Shown here: in pieces, positions 17,882 through 26,013 of the stretch
How positions within the stretch are numbered: position 1 is the stretch's first letter
How the letters are laid out: every line of letters starts with the position of its first letter
Assembly: GCF_002930615.1 (NCBI RefSeq)
Contig: NZ_PSNX01000015.1
Coordinates: 172,509-236,508, forward strand
DNA length: 64,000 bases
From: Caldimonas caldifontis
GTDB taxonomy: Bacteria; Pseudomonadota; Gammaproteobacteria; Burkholderiales; Burkholderiaceae_C
Reading direction: 5' to 3'
The notes under the pieces: model-generated
Seen by the model: the letters and a program-made list of their open reading frames with translations, nothing else
The model's database searches: none
What the model was told of the DNA's origin: nothing
Made by a program: the position numbers and the translations under genes

Positions 17882-18803
17882 ACACGTTCGCCGCTGGATG
17901 GCGGTGCTGTGTTGCGCCCTGGCAGCGCCGGCCGCACAGGCGCTCGAGGTCTTCGCCTGCGAGCCCGAATGGGCCGCACTCGTGAAGGTGCTGGCCCCGC
18001 AGGCGCGCGTGACCAGCGCCACGCACGCCCTGCAGGACCCGCATCACATCGAGGCCCGGCCGGCGCTCATCGGGGCGCTGCGCCGCGCCGACCTCGCGGT
18101 GTGCACCGGCGCCTCGCTGGAAGCCGGCTGGCTGCCCATGCTGCAGCAGCGTGCGGGCAATGCACGCGTGTTCAACGGTCGCGACGGCATGTTCTTCGCA
18201 GCGGATCATGTGACGCTGATGCACGACCACGCCCACACGCACCTGGACCGCAGCCTGGGCGACGTGCATGCCGAGGGCAACCCGCACTTTCACCTCGACC
18301 CGCACAAGCTCAGGCAGGTCGCCCAGGCCCTCGCTGATCGCCTGGCGCGCATCGACCCCGCGGGTGCCGCGGGTGTGCGCGAGCGCCACGCGGCCTGGGT
18401 GCGTCAATGGGACGAACGCATCGCCGCCTGGGAAACCCAGGCCGAGCCCCTGATGGGCCGCACGCTGGTGGCCCAGCACAGCACCTTCGGCTACCTGTGG
18501 GAATGGCTGGGCCTCACCCAGGTCGCCGACCTGGAGCCCCGGCCCGGCCTGCCGCCCACGCTGGCGCACCTGCAGCGCGTGCTCAAGGATGTCGCCGACG
18601 ACCCGCCGCGCTTCATTGTGCAGGCCAGCTACCAGGATCCGCAGGCCGGCCAGTGGCTGGCCGGACGCACGGGGCTGCCGGTGAAGGTGCTGCCCGCCAC
18701 GGTCACCGAACAGGGCCGCGCGAGCACGCTGGAAGGTCTGTTCGACGAGCTCATCGAGCAGCTGCTGGCGGCCCTGCGGGCCTCGGAAGGCGCTCGCCGA
18801 TGA
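17865..18803 (+). CDS. znuA: Zinc ABC transporter substrate-binding protein (ZnuA-like)
   Basis: A 312-aa periplasmic cluster 9 (A-I) binding protein. The GTG start at 17865 gives a proper signal peptide with HVRRW before the hydrophobic core ending PAAQA; an ATG at 17898 would lose the basic residues. Expected metal ligands are seen: His in LQDPHHIEA, His in GNPHFHLDPHKL, His in AQHSTFGYLWEW and acidic residue in QASYQDPQ. A His-rich loop (MHDHAHTHLD) is typical of ZnuA. It overlaps the porin end by 17 bp and is coupled to the permease by ATGA. Confidence 0.88.
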   Translation: MRTASEHVRRWMAVLCCALAAPAAQALEVFACEPEWAALVKVLAPQARVTSATHALQDPHHIEARPALIGALRRADLAVCTGASLEAGWLPMLQQRAGNARVFNGRDGMFFAADHVTLMHDHAHTHLDRSLGDVHAEGNPHFHLDPHKLRQVAQALADRLARIDPAGAAGVRERHAAWVRQWDERIAAWETQAEPLMGRTLVAQHSTFGYLWEWLGLTQVADLEPRPGLPPTLAHLQRVLKDVADDPPRFIVQASYQDPQAGQWLAGRTGLPVKVLPATVTEQGRASTLEGLFDELIEQLLAALRASEGARR

Positions 18804-19567
18804 GCGATCTTTCGGTGCTGGGCTGGCCGCTGGCGGCGGGCGTGCTGGTGCTGCTCAGCCATGTGCCGCTGGGCGTGCAGGTGCTGCGTCGCGGCATCGT
18901 CTTCATCGACCTGGCCATCGCCCAGGTGGCGGCCCTGGGCGTGCTGGTGGTGGGCAGCCTCACCGCGCAGGCCGGCCTGTCGGCCCTGGCCGGCGTGGTG
19001 TCGGCGCTGGCGGGTGCGGGGCTGGTGGCCTGGCTCAGCCGGGCCTGGCCCGAGCGTCGCGAGGCCTTGATCGGGCTGGTCTACGTGGCCGGCGCGGCCG
19101 CTGCGCTGCTGTGGGTGAGCGCCGATCCACACGGCGGACAGAAACTGGCCAGCCTGCTCGCCGGAGACGTACTGTGGGTGCTGCCCGGCCAGCTCGCTCT
19201 GCTGGCCGCCGCCACTGCGGTCTTCCTGGTGCTGCACCGGGTGTGGGGCCCCGCGTTCTGGAATGGCAGCGCCTTCTATCCCGCGTTTGCCGTGCTGGTG
19301 AGCCTGTCCGTGCCCTTGCTGGGACTCTACCTGGTGTTTGCCACGCTCATCGTCCCCGCCCTGGCGGTGGTGGCGGGCGGGCGCCGCGCGTGGAGCGGTG
19401 TGCTCGGCGGCAGCCTGGCCTACGCAGCCGGCCTGCTGGCCTCGCTGGTCTGGGATCTGCCCAGCGGGCCCTGCGTCGTGCTGGCGCTGATGGCCTTCGG
19501 CGCCCTGGTCGCCGTACCGGGTCTTGGGGGGCTGCGCCGCGAACCCGGCGCTACACTCGACGCGTGA
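18800..19567 (+). CDS. znuB: Zinc ABC transporter permease (ZnuB-like)
   Basis: A 255-aa integral membrane protein of the ABC-3 family with about eight hydrophobic segments. Typical sequences are HVPLGVQVLRRGIVFIDLAIAQVAALGV near the N-terminus and LVFATLIVPALAVVAGG near residue 180. It carries zinc across the inner membrane with ZnuA. The start overlaps znuA (ATGA), and its stop overlaps zur (GTGA), so four genes are closely coupled. No ATPase gene (znuC) is found in this unit, so one must be encoded elsewhere. Confidence 0.87.
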   Translation: MSDLSVLGWPLAAGVLVLLSHVPLGVQVLRRGIVFIDLAIAQVAALGVLVVGSLTAQAGLSALAGVVSALAGAGLVAWLSRAWPERREALIGLVYVAGAAAALLWVSADPHGGQKLASLLAGDVLWVLPGQLALLAAATAVFLVLHRVWGPAFWNGSAFYPAFAVLVSLSVPLLGLYLVFATLIVPALAVVAGGRRAWSGVLGGSLAYAAGLLASLVWDLPSGPCVVLALMAFGALVAVPGLGGLRREPGATLDA

Positions 19568-20070
19568 GTCCGACCCCCGCCCCGCCTGCAGCCGCTGCGC
19601 GCCCCAGCCCCACCGAGGTGACCCGTCGCCTGGACCAGGCGCAGGCGCAATGCGCTGCGCGTGGCGCCCAGCTGACCGCCCTGCGCCGCGAGGTGCTGGA
19701 GCTGCTGCTGCTGCGCCAGGGCAGCGCCAAGGCCTACGACCTGCAGGACGACATGCGCGTGCGCCACGGCCGCGTCGCCCCCACCACGGTCTACCGGGCG
19801 CTCGAATTCCTCATGGAGCAGCAGCTGGTGCACCGCGTGGACTCGCTCAACAGCTTCGTCGTGTGCAACCTCGACCCTGGGCCGCACGATCACCATCATG
19901 ATCACACGATGATGCTGGTGTGCTCGCGCTGCGGCCAGGTCACCGAGGTGCACGACGACCCGGCCACCGAGGCCATTCGCCGCGCCCTGCATGTCGACGC
20001 CCCGGGGTTTCACGCCACGGGCATCGAGATCAAGGGCGTGTGCGGCGCCTGCCAGGCTGCGGCCGCCTGA
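19564..20070 (+). CDS. zur: Fur-family zinc uptake regulator Zur
   Basis: A 168-aa Fur-type repressor. The N-terminal 22 residues are a Pro/Ala extension. The winged helix includes QLTALRREVLELLLL, AKAYDLQDDM and APTTVYRALEFLMEQQLVHRV. The dimerisation domain has the regulatory His stretch (DHHHDHTMM) and two structural zinc knuckles, CSRC and CGAC. The position at the end of the znu unit and the upstream Zur box support zinc rather than iron specificity. It starts at GTG 19564, overlapping the permease stop. Confidence 0.88.
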   Translation: MSPTPAPPAAAARPSPTEVTRRLDQAQAQCAARGAQLTALRREVLELLLLRQGSAKAYDLQDDMRVRHGRVAPTTVYRALEFLMEQQLVHRVDSLNSFVVCNLDPGPHDHHHDHTMMLVCSRCGQVTEVHDDPATEAIRRALHVDAPGFHATGIEIKGVCGACQAAAA

Positions 20071-20085
20071 GCGGCGCCGCCCTCC

Positions 20086-21465
20086 TCACTTCTTCTTCTG
20101 CGGCCGCTGCCAGCCCGGCAGCGACACCTGCTTGGCACGCGCCACCGTGAGCTGCCCGGCCGGCGCGTCCTTGCTGATCGTGCTGCCGCCACCGATGGTG
20201 GCCCCCGCGCCCAGCGTGACCGGGGCCACCAGCACGCAGTTCGAGCCCACGTGCACGTCGTCGCCGATCACCGTGCGGTGCTTGTTGGCGCCGTCGTAGT
20301 TGGCCGTGATGCTGCCTGCGCCGTAGTTGACGCGTTCACCGACCGTGGCATCGCCCAGGTAGGCCAGGTGGTTGGCCTTGGCACCGCGCGCCAGCGTCGA
20401 GTTCTTCACTTCCACGAAATTGCCGATGTGCACCTCGGGGCCCAGGTCGGCACCTGGGCGCAGCCGGGCAAAGGGCCCGATCAGCGCGCCCTGGCCCACC
20501 GTCACGCCCAGGGTGTCGCCATCGATGTGGGTGCAGGCATGGATCACCGCGCCCTCGGCGATCTCGGCGTTGCGGATCACGCAATTCGGCCCGATGCGCA
20601 CGTTGTCGCCCAGCACCACGCGGCCTTCGAACACGCAGTTGATGTCGATCTCCACATCGCGCCCGCAGCGCAACGTGCCGCGCAGGTCGAAGCGTGCCGG
20701 GTCGGCCAGACGCACCCCCTCGGCCAGCAGGCGTTCGGCGTGGCGACGCTGCAGGCGGCGCTCCAGGTCGGCCAGCTGCGCCGGGCTGTTCACGCCCAGC
20801 ACCTCGATCTCGTCGGCCGGGTGGGCGGCCACCACCTCCACGCCGTCGGCCACCGCCAGGGCCACCACGTCGGTCAGGTAGTACTCGCCCTGGGCGTTGT
20901 CGTTCTTCAGCTGCGCCAGCCAGCGCTTCAGGTGCGCGGTCGGCGCGGCCATCATGCCGGTGTAGACCTCGCGGATCTCGCGCTGCTCGGCGCTGGCGTC
21001 CTTGTGCTCGACGATCGCGCGCACGCCGGCGCCCTGGCGCACGATGCGGCCGTAGCCCGTCGGGTCGGCCAGGTGCACCGTCAGCAAGGCCAGGCGCCGG
21101 CCGTCGCAGGCGGCCACCAGGGCGCGGGCCGTCTCCGTGTCGATCAGGGGCACATCGCCGTTGAGGATGAGCGTGGTGCCTTCGTCGGCCAGCGCAGGCA
21201 CCGCCTGCTGCACGGCGTGGCCGGTGCCCAGCTGGGGCTGCTGGACCACGAAGTGCAGCGCAGGCGCCGCCTGCGCCATGGCCGCACGCACCGTGTCGGC
21301 GCCATGACCCACCACGGCGATGAGGCGATCGGCCTGCAGGCGTGCAGCCGCATCGATGACGTGCTGCAATAAGGGCCGTCCCGCCAGTCGATGCAGGACC
21401 TTGGGCAACGAGGACTTCATGCGGGTGCCCTGCCCCGCGGCCATGATGACAACGTCGAGTGCCAT
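20086..21465 (-). CDS. glmU: Bifunctional GlcNAc-1-P uridyltransferase / glucosamine-1-P acetyltransferase
   Basis: Catalyses the last two steps to UDP-GlcNAc. The 459-aa product has the N-terminal pyrophosphorylase domain ([40 protein letters not shown]) and a C-terminal left-handed β-helix acetyltransferase with hexapeptide repeats ([49 protein letters not shown]). Length is normal. The start is the Met of MALDVVIMA. It converges on zur with 15 bp between. The start codon overlaps an in-frame ATG of the divergent lipoprotein gene. Confidence 0.96.
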   Translation of the reverse strand: MALDVVIMAAGQGTRMKSSLPKVLHRLAGRPLLQHVIDAAARLQADRLIAVVGHGADTVRAAMAQAAPALHFVVQQPQLGTGHAVQQAVPALADEGTTLILNGDVPLIDTETARALVAACDGRRLALLTVHLADPTGYGRIVRQGAGVRAIVEHKDASAEQREIREVYTGMMAAPTAHLKRWLAQLKNDNAQGEYYLTDVVALAVADGVEVVAAHPADEIEVLGVNSPAQLADLERRLQRRHAERLLAEGVRLADPARFDLRGTLRCGRDVEIDINCVFEGRVVLGDNVRIGPNCVIRNAEIAEGAVIHACTHIDGDTLGVTVGQGALIGPFARLRPGADLGPEVHIGNFVEVKNSTLARGAKANHLAYLGDATVGERVNYGAGSITANYDGANKHRTVIGDDVHVGSNCVLVAPVTLGAGATIGGGSTISKDAPAGQLTVARAKQVSLPGWQRPQKKK

Positions 21466-21490
21466 GAAGATGTTCTGCCGTATCAAGACG

Positions 21491-22411
21491 ATGCTGCGCA
21501 TTATCGGTGCGCGCCGCTGGGCCCTGGCGCTGCTGGCCGTGCCCCTGCTGCTGGCGGGCTGCGGGCTGGTGCGTGTGGGCTACGGACAGGCCCCCAACCT
21601 CGTCTACTGGCGACTCGATGGGCTGGCCGGTTTTTCCGCCGAGCAGGCCCCCCAGGTGCGCGAGGCCATCGCGCAATGGTTCGACTGGCACCGCCGCGAG
21701 GAACTGCCCCGCTACGCCGACGCCCTGGCCCGGCTGCAACGCGAACTCCCAGGCGACGCCACGCCCACCCAGGTGTGCCGCTGGTTCGACGAGCTGGCAC
21801 TGTGGCGCGACAGCGCCTGGGAGGCCGCCCTGCCCCTGCTCGCACCGGTGGCCCTGTCCCTGGACGCCGGCCAGCTGCAGCGCCTACGTACCGAGCTGCG
21901 CAGCGCCGACGACAAGCTCAAGCGCGAGATCCTGCCCGACAGCGCCGCGGACCGACTGCAAGGCCAGGTGCAGCGCACGGCCCAGCGCGCGCAGCGTCTC
22001 TATGGACGGCTCGATGCCACCCAGCGCGAGTGGCTGAGCCTGCAGCTCACCCAGGCCCCGCTGAGCCCCGAGGCCTGGTGGGCCGAACGCCAACGCCGCC
22101 AGGACGACCTGCTGCGCACCCTGGCAGGCCTGCAGGAGCGCCGGCCCAGCGAACCCCAGGCCCGGGCCGCCCTGCAAGGGGTGTACCGGCGCGCCGTGCA
22201 CGCACCGGCTGCCGGCGGCAGTGGTCACCCGCAGGCCCGCCAGTGTGAACTCATTGCCGGCCTGCACAACCGCACCACCCCGGCGCAGCGGGCCACGGCC
22301 GTCCAGCGCGTGCGCGGCTGGGAGGCCGACCTTCGGGCCCTGGCCGACGCCGCCCGCCCGGCGGGCGAGCGGCAGGCTCAGGCGCCCACCGCCTCGCCGG
22401 CCTGGCGATAG
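21491..22411 (+). CDS. DUF6279-type lipoprotein
   Basis: A 306-aa protein with a lipobox: [24 protein letters not shown], cysteine at about 24. After this comes a helical domain with [38 protein letters not shown] and [13 protein letters not shown], matching the DUF6279 pattern from memory. It is probably anchored to the outer membrane facing the periplasm. Another ATG at 21464 would place nine residues before the signal and overlaps the glmU start codon, so 21491 is preferred. Its end overlaps the convergent AraC gene by 34 bp. The function is unknown. Confidence 0.7.
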   Translation: MLRIIGARRWALALLAVPLLLAGCGLVRVGYGQAPNLVYWRLDGLAGFSAEQAPQVREAIAQWFDWHRREELPRYADALARLQRELPGDATPTQVCRWFDELALWRDSAWEAALPLLAPVALSLDAGQLQRLRTELRSADDKLKREILPDSAADRLQGQVQRTAQRAQRLYGRLDATQREWLSLQLTQAPLSPEAWWAERQRRQDDLLRTLAGLQERRPSEPQARAALQGVYRRAVHAPAAGGSGHPQARQCELIAGLHNRTTPAQRATAVQRVRGWEADLRALADAARPAGERQAQAPTASPAWR

Positions 22412-23388
22412 GCCCCCGGCGTTTGCCCCGTCCACAGCCGGAAGGCGCGGTGGAAGGAGGCCGCGCTGTCGAAGCCCAGCTCGGCGCCGATGCTTGCGAT
22501 CGACTCGCGTGTGCGCGTGAGCTTCTGCACCGCCAGGTCGCGGCGCAGTTCGTCCTTGATGCGCTGGAAGCTCGTGCCCTCGTCGGCCAGCCGCCGGTGC
22601 AGGGTGCGCAGCGACAGGTTCAGGGCCCGTGCCGCCGCTTCGGCCGTTGCGCCGTGCAGCAGATGCTCCGAAAGATGGCCTCGCACCAACTGGCTCAGGC
22701 GCTCGTGACGGAACTCGGCGAACATCCAGCCTTCCGGCGCGCGCCGCAGGAACTCGGGAAGTTCATGCGCGCTGCGCCGCAGCGGCAGCTCCAGCCAGGT
22801 CGCGTCCAGGTACAGCGCCGACACCGGCTGACCAAAGCGCACCGGCCCGGGGTAGAGGCTCTGGTACTCCTCGGCAAAGCCCGGCGCCGAGAAGGCGAAA
22901 TCCACCCGCTCCAGCGGCAGCTTGCGGCCCACCAGCCACGAGCACACCCCGTGCACGAGCTTGAGCATCAGATCGTCTCCCACCGCGCTGGGCGGCGGAG
23001 CCCCTTCACAACGCAGCAGCGCGATGCGGCACCACCCATCCTGCACCCCGACGTCGAGGCGGAAATCATCCTGCAGCATGCGCAGGAACAGCGTCCACCG
23101 GTGCAGCGCCACTTGCAGATTGCGTGCATCCATCAGGCTCAGGCAGGTGAACTTCAGCGCCCCAGGCCGCAGCGGGCGAGAGTAGAAGCGCAGCATCTCG
23201 TCATCGCGGCGCCGCACCAGGGCGCGGTACAGGGCGGCAAACTGCTCTTCGGTGACACGGGCCCCGGCGTGCTGCAGCAGGGCCGGCGACACCCCCGCTT
23301 CGGCCAGCGCCTCCCGGGCCTCGGTCTCGCCCGTGCCGCTCGCCTCGAAAACGGCGCGCACGTAGCCCATCGAGAGGGTGGGCGTCAT
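22378..23388 (-). CDS. AraC-family regulator with Arabinose_bd N-terminal domain
   Basis: A 336-aa regulator. Residues about 15–200 are the arabinose-binding-like domain common in OruR/ArgR-like and catabolic AraC proteins; residues 235–330 hold the double HTH ([58 protein letters not shown]). The start MTPTLSMGYV is the first plausible one. No linked catabolic operon is present, so the effector and targets are unknown. The stop lies inside the 3' end of the lipoprotein gene. Confidence 0.88.
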   Translation of the reverse strand: MTPTLSMGYVRAVFEASGTGETEAREALAEAGVSPALLQHAGARVTEEQFAALYRALVRRRDDEMLRFYSRPLRPGALKFTCLSLMDARNLQVALHRWTLFLRMLQDDFRLDVGVQDGWCRIALLRCEGAPPPSAVGDDLMLKLVHGVCSWLVGRKLPLERVDFAFSAPGFAEEYQSLYPGPVRFGQPVSALYLDATWLELPLRRSAHELPEFLRRAPEGWMFAEFRHERLSQLVRGHLSEHLLHGATAEAAARALNLSLRTLHRRLADEGTSFQRIKDELRRDLAVQKLTRTRESIASIGAELGFDSAASFHRAFRLWTGQTPGAYRQAGEAVGA

Positions 23389-23557
23389 CTCCAACCGCGT
23401 ACGTCCAGCCAAGGTGCAGGGCTCCCGGCGCGGCACCTCCAGACGGCCGCGCGAGCCTCCACCCTAGCATGGTTTGGCACGATCAGACACAAAGGCCGGG
23501 GCAAAGTGGCGTTTTCAGCCCCACCCAGGCGACAGTTCTGGCCGAAAGCGACGGACT

Positions 23558-24451
23558 TCAGACCCGGGGCGGCCAGGCATGCGCGAGCTCGGCCCAGCCC
23601 TCGGCCGGGGCCTGACCGGTCTTGCGCGGCGCGGCGCGGCGGCCCAGATCCATCCACCAGCTGGCATCGGCATCGGCCAGCTCCTGCAGTCGCGTGAAGT
23701 CCAGCACCGACAGGCGCGCCTCCCCCAGCTTCACCAGGCCCATGGCCTGCAACTGCCGCAGGGCCCCATTGACGCGCTGGCGGCTGCCACCCACCATCGC
23801 CGCGAGATCGCTCTGCGAGATGCGCAGGTCGATGCGCAACTCCTGGCCCTGCGTGCTGCCGAAGTGCCGGCCCAGGCGCAGCACCTGGCGGGCCAGACGC
23901 TGCGCCAGCGGCAGCGTGTGCAGTTCCTCGAAGCGGCGGAACATGTGCCGCAGGCGCTGGCAGTTCAGCTTCATGAAGGCATCGCGCAGCTCGGCGTGGT
24001 CGGCCATCAGCCCACGCATGTCCGCCTGCGACACCATCAGCAGCGTCGAGGGCACCTGCGCCACCACGTCCAGGTCATTGGGCTTGCCGTCGATCAGCGC
24101 AATGTCACCGAACCATTGCCCTGGGCCCACCAGATCCAGCGTGAAGGGCCGCCCGTCGCGCAGCACCGTCCCCAGACGCACGGCCCCCCGGATCACACCG
24201 ATCCAGTCGGCCGCCAGGCTGCACCGGCGCGCCAGCACCGTGCCCGTGGAAACACGGCTGACGCGCGAGCGCGCCAGCACCGCGCAACGCAGCGTTTCCG
24301 ACAGGGCACCGAACCACGGCCCCGCATGCAGGCTGGCCAGCTCATCGAGGCGCAGGTCGGAGGAGACGATGCCCCCCCGCCAGGTCGGCGAGCGCACGCC
24401 AGCGGGGATGCGGGACACGGGGGACGGGAGGGAGCTCAGGATGGCGGACAT
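23558..24451 (-). CDS. Crp/Fnr-family transcriptional regulator
   Basis: A 297-aa protein. A cyclic-nucleotide-binding β-roll covers about residues 45–170 (GTVLARRCSLAADWIGVIRG, LVGPGQWFGDIALIDGKPNDLDVVA) and a C-terminal winged HTH follows (ISQSDLAAMVGGSRQRVNGALRQLQAMGLV). It lacks the N-terminal cysteine cluster of FNR, so it is not an iron–sulfur oxygen sensor; the ligand is unknown. The start has GGAAGTG about ten bases upstream. It is divergent from a diguanylate cyclase gene with 217 bp between, in which no clear promoter could be picked out. Confidence 0.88.
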   Translation of the reverse strand: MSAILSSLPSPVSRIPAGVRSPTWRGGIVSSDLRLDELASLHAGPWFGALSETLRCAVLARSRVSRVSTGTVLARRCSLAADWIGVIRGAVRLGTVLRDGRPFTLDLVGPGQWFGDIALIDGKPNDLDVVAQVPSTLLMVSQADMRGLMADHAELRDAFMKLNCQRLRHMFRRFEELHTLPLAQRLARQVLRLGRHFGSTQGQELRIDLRISQSDLAAMVGGSRQRVNGALRQLQAMGLVKLGEARLSVLDFTRLQELADADASWWMDLGRRAAPRKTGQAPAEGWAELAHAWPPRV

Positions 24452-24668
24452 GGGGCACTTCCAGGACATCAGGCAACACACTGCGGGACAACCCTGAGGT
24501 CATTCACCGCATCCTCGGGTTCGGGGCCCAATGTACGAAGTGGCGTGAAATACGTCATTCGCGATTCGGGCCGATTTCTTGCCTTCTTGTGCCACGGCCC
24601 CGAAGATGGGTGGTGCCGCTGCCGACATTTGTGCACGGCCGGTCAAAAACAACAAGCCCTGCTGACCG

Positions 24669-25826
24669 ATGGAGACCATTGCCCCGCTGTTCATCTCGAC
24701 CGGTCTCACCCAGGCGCTGTATGCCATGGGCTGGCTGATGGTGGCGGTGCTCATCCGCGAGCACCGCACCACGGCCCGGCACTTCATGGGCTTCTGCGGC
24801 TTCCATGCAGCGGCACTCATCCTCATGGCCGGGCGCGGCACGCTCGACCCCTGGTGGAGCGTCACCGGCTCCAACCTGTGCCTGATCGCGTCCTACCTGA
24901 TGGTGTGGCGCGGCGTCACGGCCTTCTTCCAGCTCGAGGAGCAGACGCGGGAACGCCAGGTGGTGGGCGTGCTGGCGATGCTCGCATCGCTGTGGATCGG
25001 CCCCAGCCCGGAAAACTCAGCCTCCCGCGTGGTGGTGGTCAGCATCGTCATCGTATGGGTGATCGTGCGGGCCGTGATGGCCGTGCGTCGGCCCATGGGC
25101 CGGGAGTTCGGCACCCGGCTGTCCTGGCTGATCAACGGCCCCTCGATGCTGATGGCCTGCCTGCTCGGGCTGCGCATCATCGGCGTGCTGCTGGAGCCCC
25201 GGCCCGACACCGACATCGTCACCACCACCGCCGCCCACCCGGGCTTTGCCTACGCTGCCCAGATCATCTCGGCCTTTGTCAATTTCGCCTACGGCGGCAT
25301 GCTGATGGCGCGCGTCATGCGTCGCCTCGATGCGCTTTCTCGCACCGACGGCCTCACCGGCCTGCTCAACCGGCGAGCCATGAACGACGTGCTGCACGAC
25401 GAATGGCAACGGCTGGGGCGGCATCCCTCGCCGCTGTCAGTGGGCCTGCTCGACATCGACCACTTCAAGGCCATCAACGACACCCATGGCCACGATGTCG
25501 GTGATCAGGTGCTCAAGCATGTGGCCGCCACCCTGCAGGCCAACGTGCGCCCCACCGACCGGCTCTCGCGTCATGGCGGCGAGGAGTTCCTGCTGCTCAT
25601 GCCCGACACCGATGCAGCGGGCGCCCAGCAGGCCTGTGAGCGCCTGCGCGAGCGCATCGCCGCCTCACCGGCCGCCACCACGGCCGGGCCGCTGTCCATC
25701 ACCGTGAGCATCGGCACCACCAGCGCCCGCCACAGCGACGCCCGCATCGACGATGTGCTGATCCGCGCCGACGCAGCCCTCTACGCCAGCAAGCGCAGCG
25801 GGCGCAATCGGGTGACCCTGATGTGA
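24669..25826 (+). CDS. Membrane diguanylate cyclase (GGDEF)
   Basis: A 385-aa protein. About six hydrophobic helices fill residues 8–215 as a likely membrane sensor. The GGDEF domain follows (SRTDGLTGLLNRRAMNDV, LLDIDHFKAINDTHGHDVGDQVL). The active site is GGEEF at 303–307, and the product-inhibition I-site RxxD (RPTD, 294–297) sits five residues before, so it should make c-di-GMP with feedback control. No EAL domain is present. A bidirectional terminator follows. The neighbouring Crp-like gene, divergent, could control it. Confidence 0.92.
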   Translation: METIAPLFISTGLTQALYAMGWLMVAVLIREHRTTARHFMGFCGFHAAALILMAGRGTLDPWWSVTGSNLCLIASYLMVWRGVTAFFQLEEQTRERQVVGVLAMLASLWIGPSPENSASRVVVVSIVIVWVIVRAVMAVRRPMGREFGTRLSWLINGPSMLMACLLGLRIIGVLLEPRPDTDIVTTTAAHPGFAYAAQIISAFVNFAYGGMLMARVMRRLDALSRTDGLTGLLNRRAMNDVLHDEWQRLGRHPSPLSVGLLDIDHFKAINDTHGHDVGDQVLKHVAATLQANVRPTDRLSRHGGEEFLLLMPDTDAAGAQQACERLRERIAASPAATTAGPLSITVSIGTTSARHSDARIDDVLIRADAALYASKRSGRNRVTLM

Positions 25827-25853
25827 TAGCGCAAGGAATGCCTGACCCAATGC

Positions 25854-25882
25854 AAAACGCCAGCCCAAGGGGCTGGCGTTTT
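25854..25882. terminator. Bidirectional intrinsic terminator
   Basis: AAAACGCCAGCC pairs perfectly with GGCTGGCGTTTT across a five-base loop. Tracts of A and T at both sides let it work for the diguanylate cyclase gene on the plus strand and for the initiator tRNA on the minus strand. Confidence 0.9.
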
Positions 25883-25891
25883 GGCGGTGTT

Positions 25892-25968
<77 letters not shown>

Positions 25969-26013
25969 TCAGAAGACCGAAACTATAGCACGAAATCTTG
26001 CTGCGCTGCAAGG

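Noticed and set aside
23558..24451. FNR-type oxygen sensor call for the Crp/Fnr regulator.
   Set aside because: No N-terminal cysteine cluster for a 4Fe–4S centre is present.
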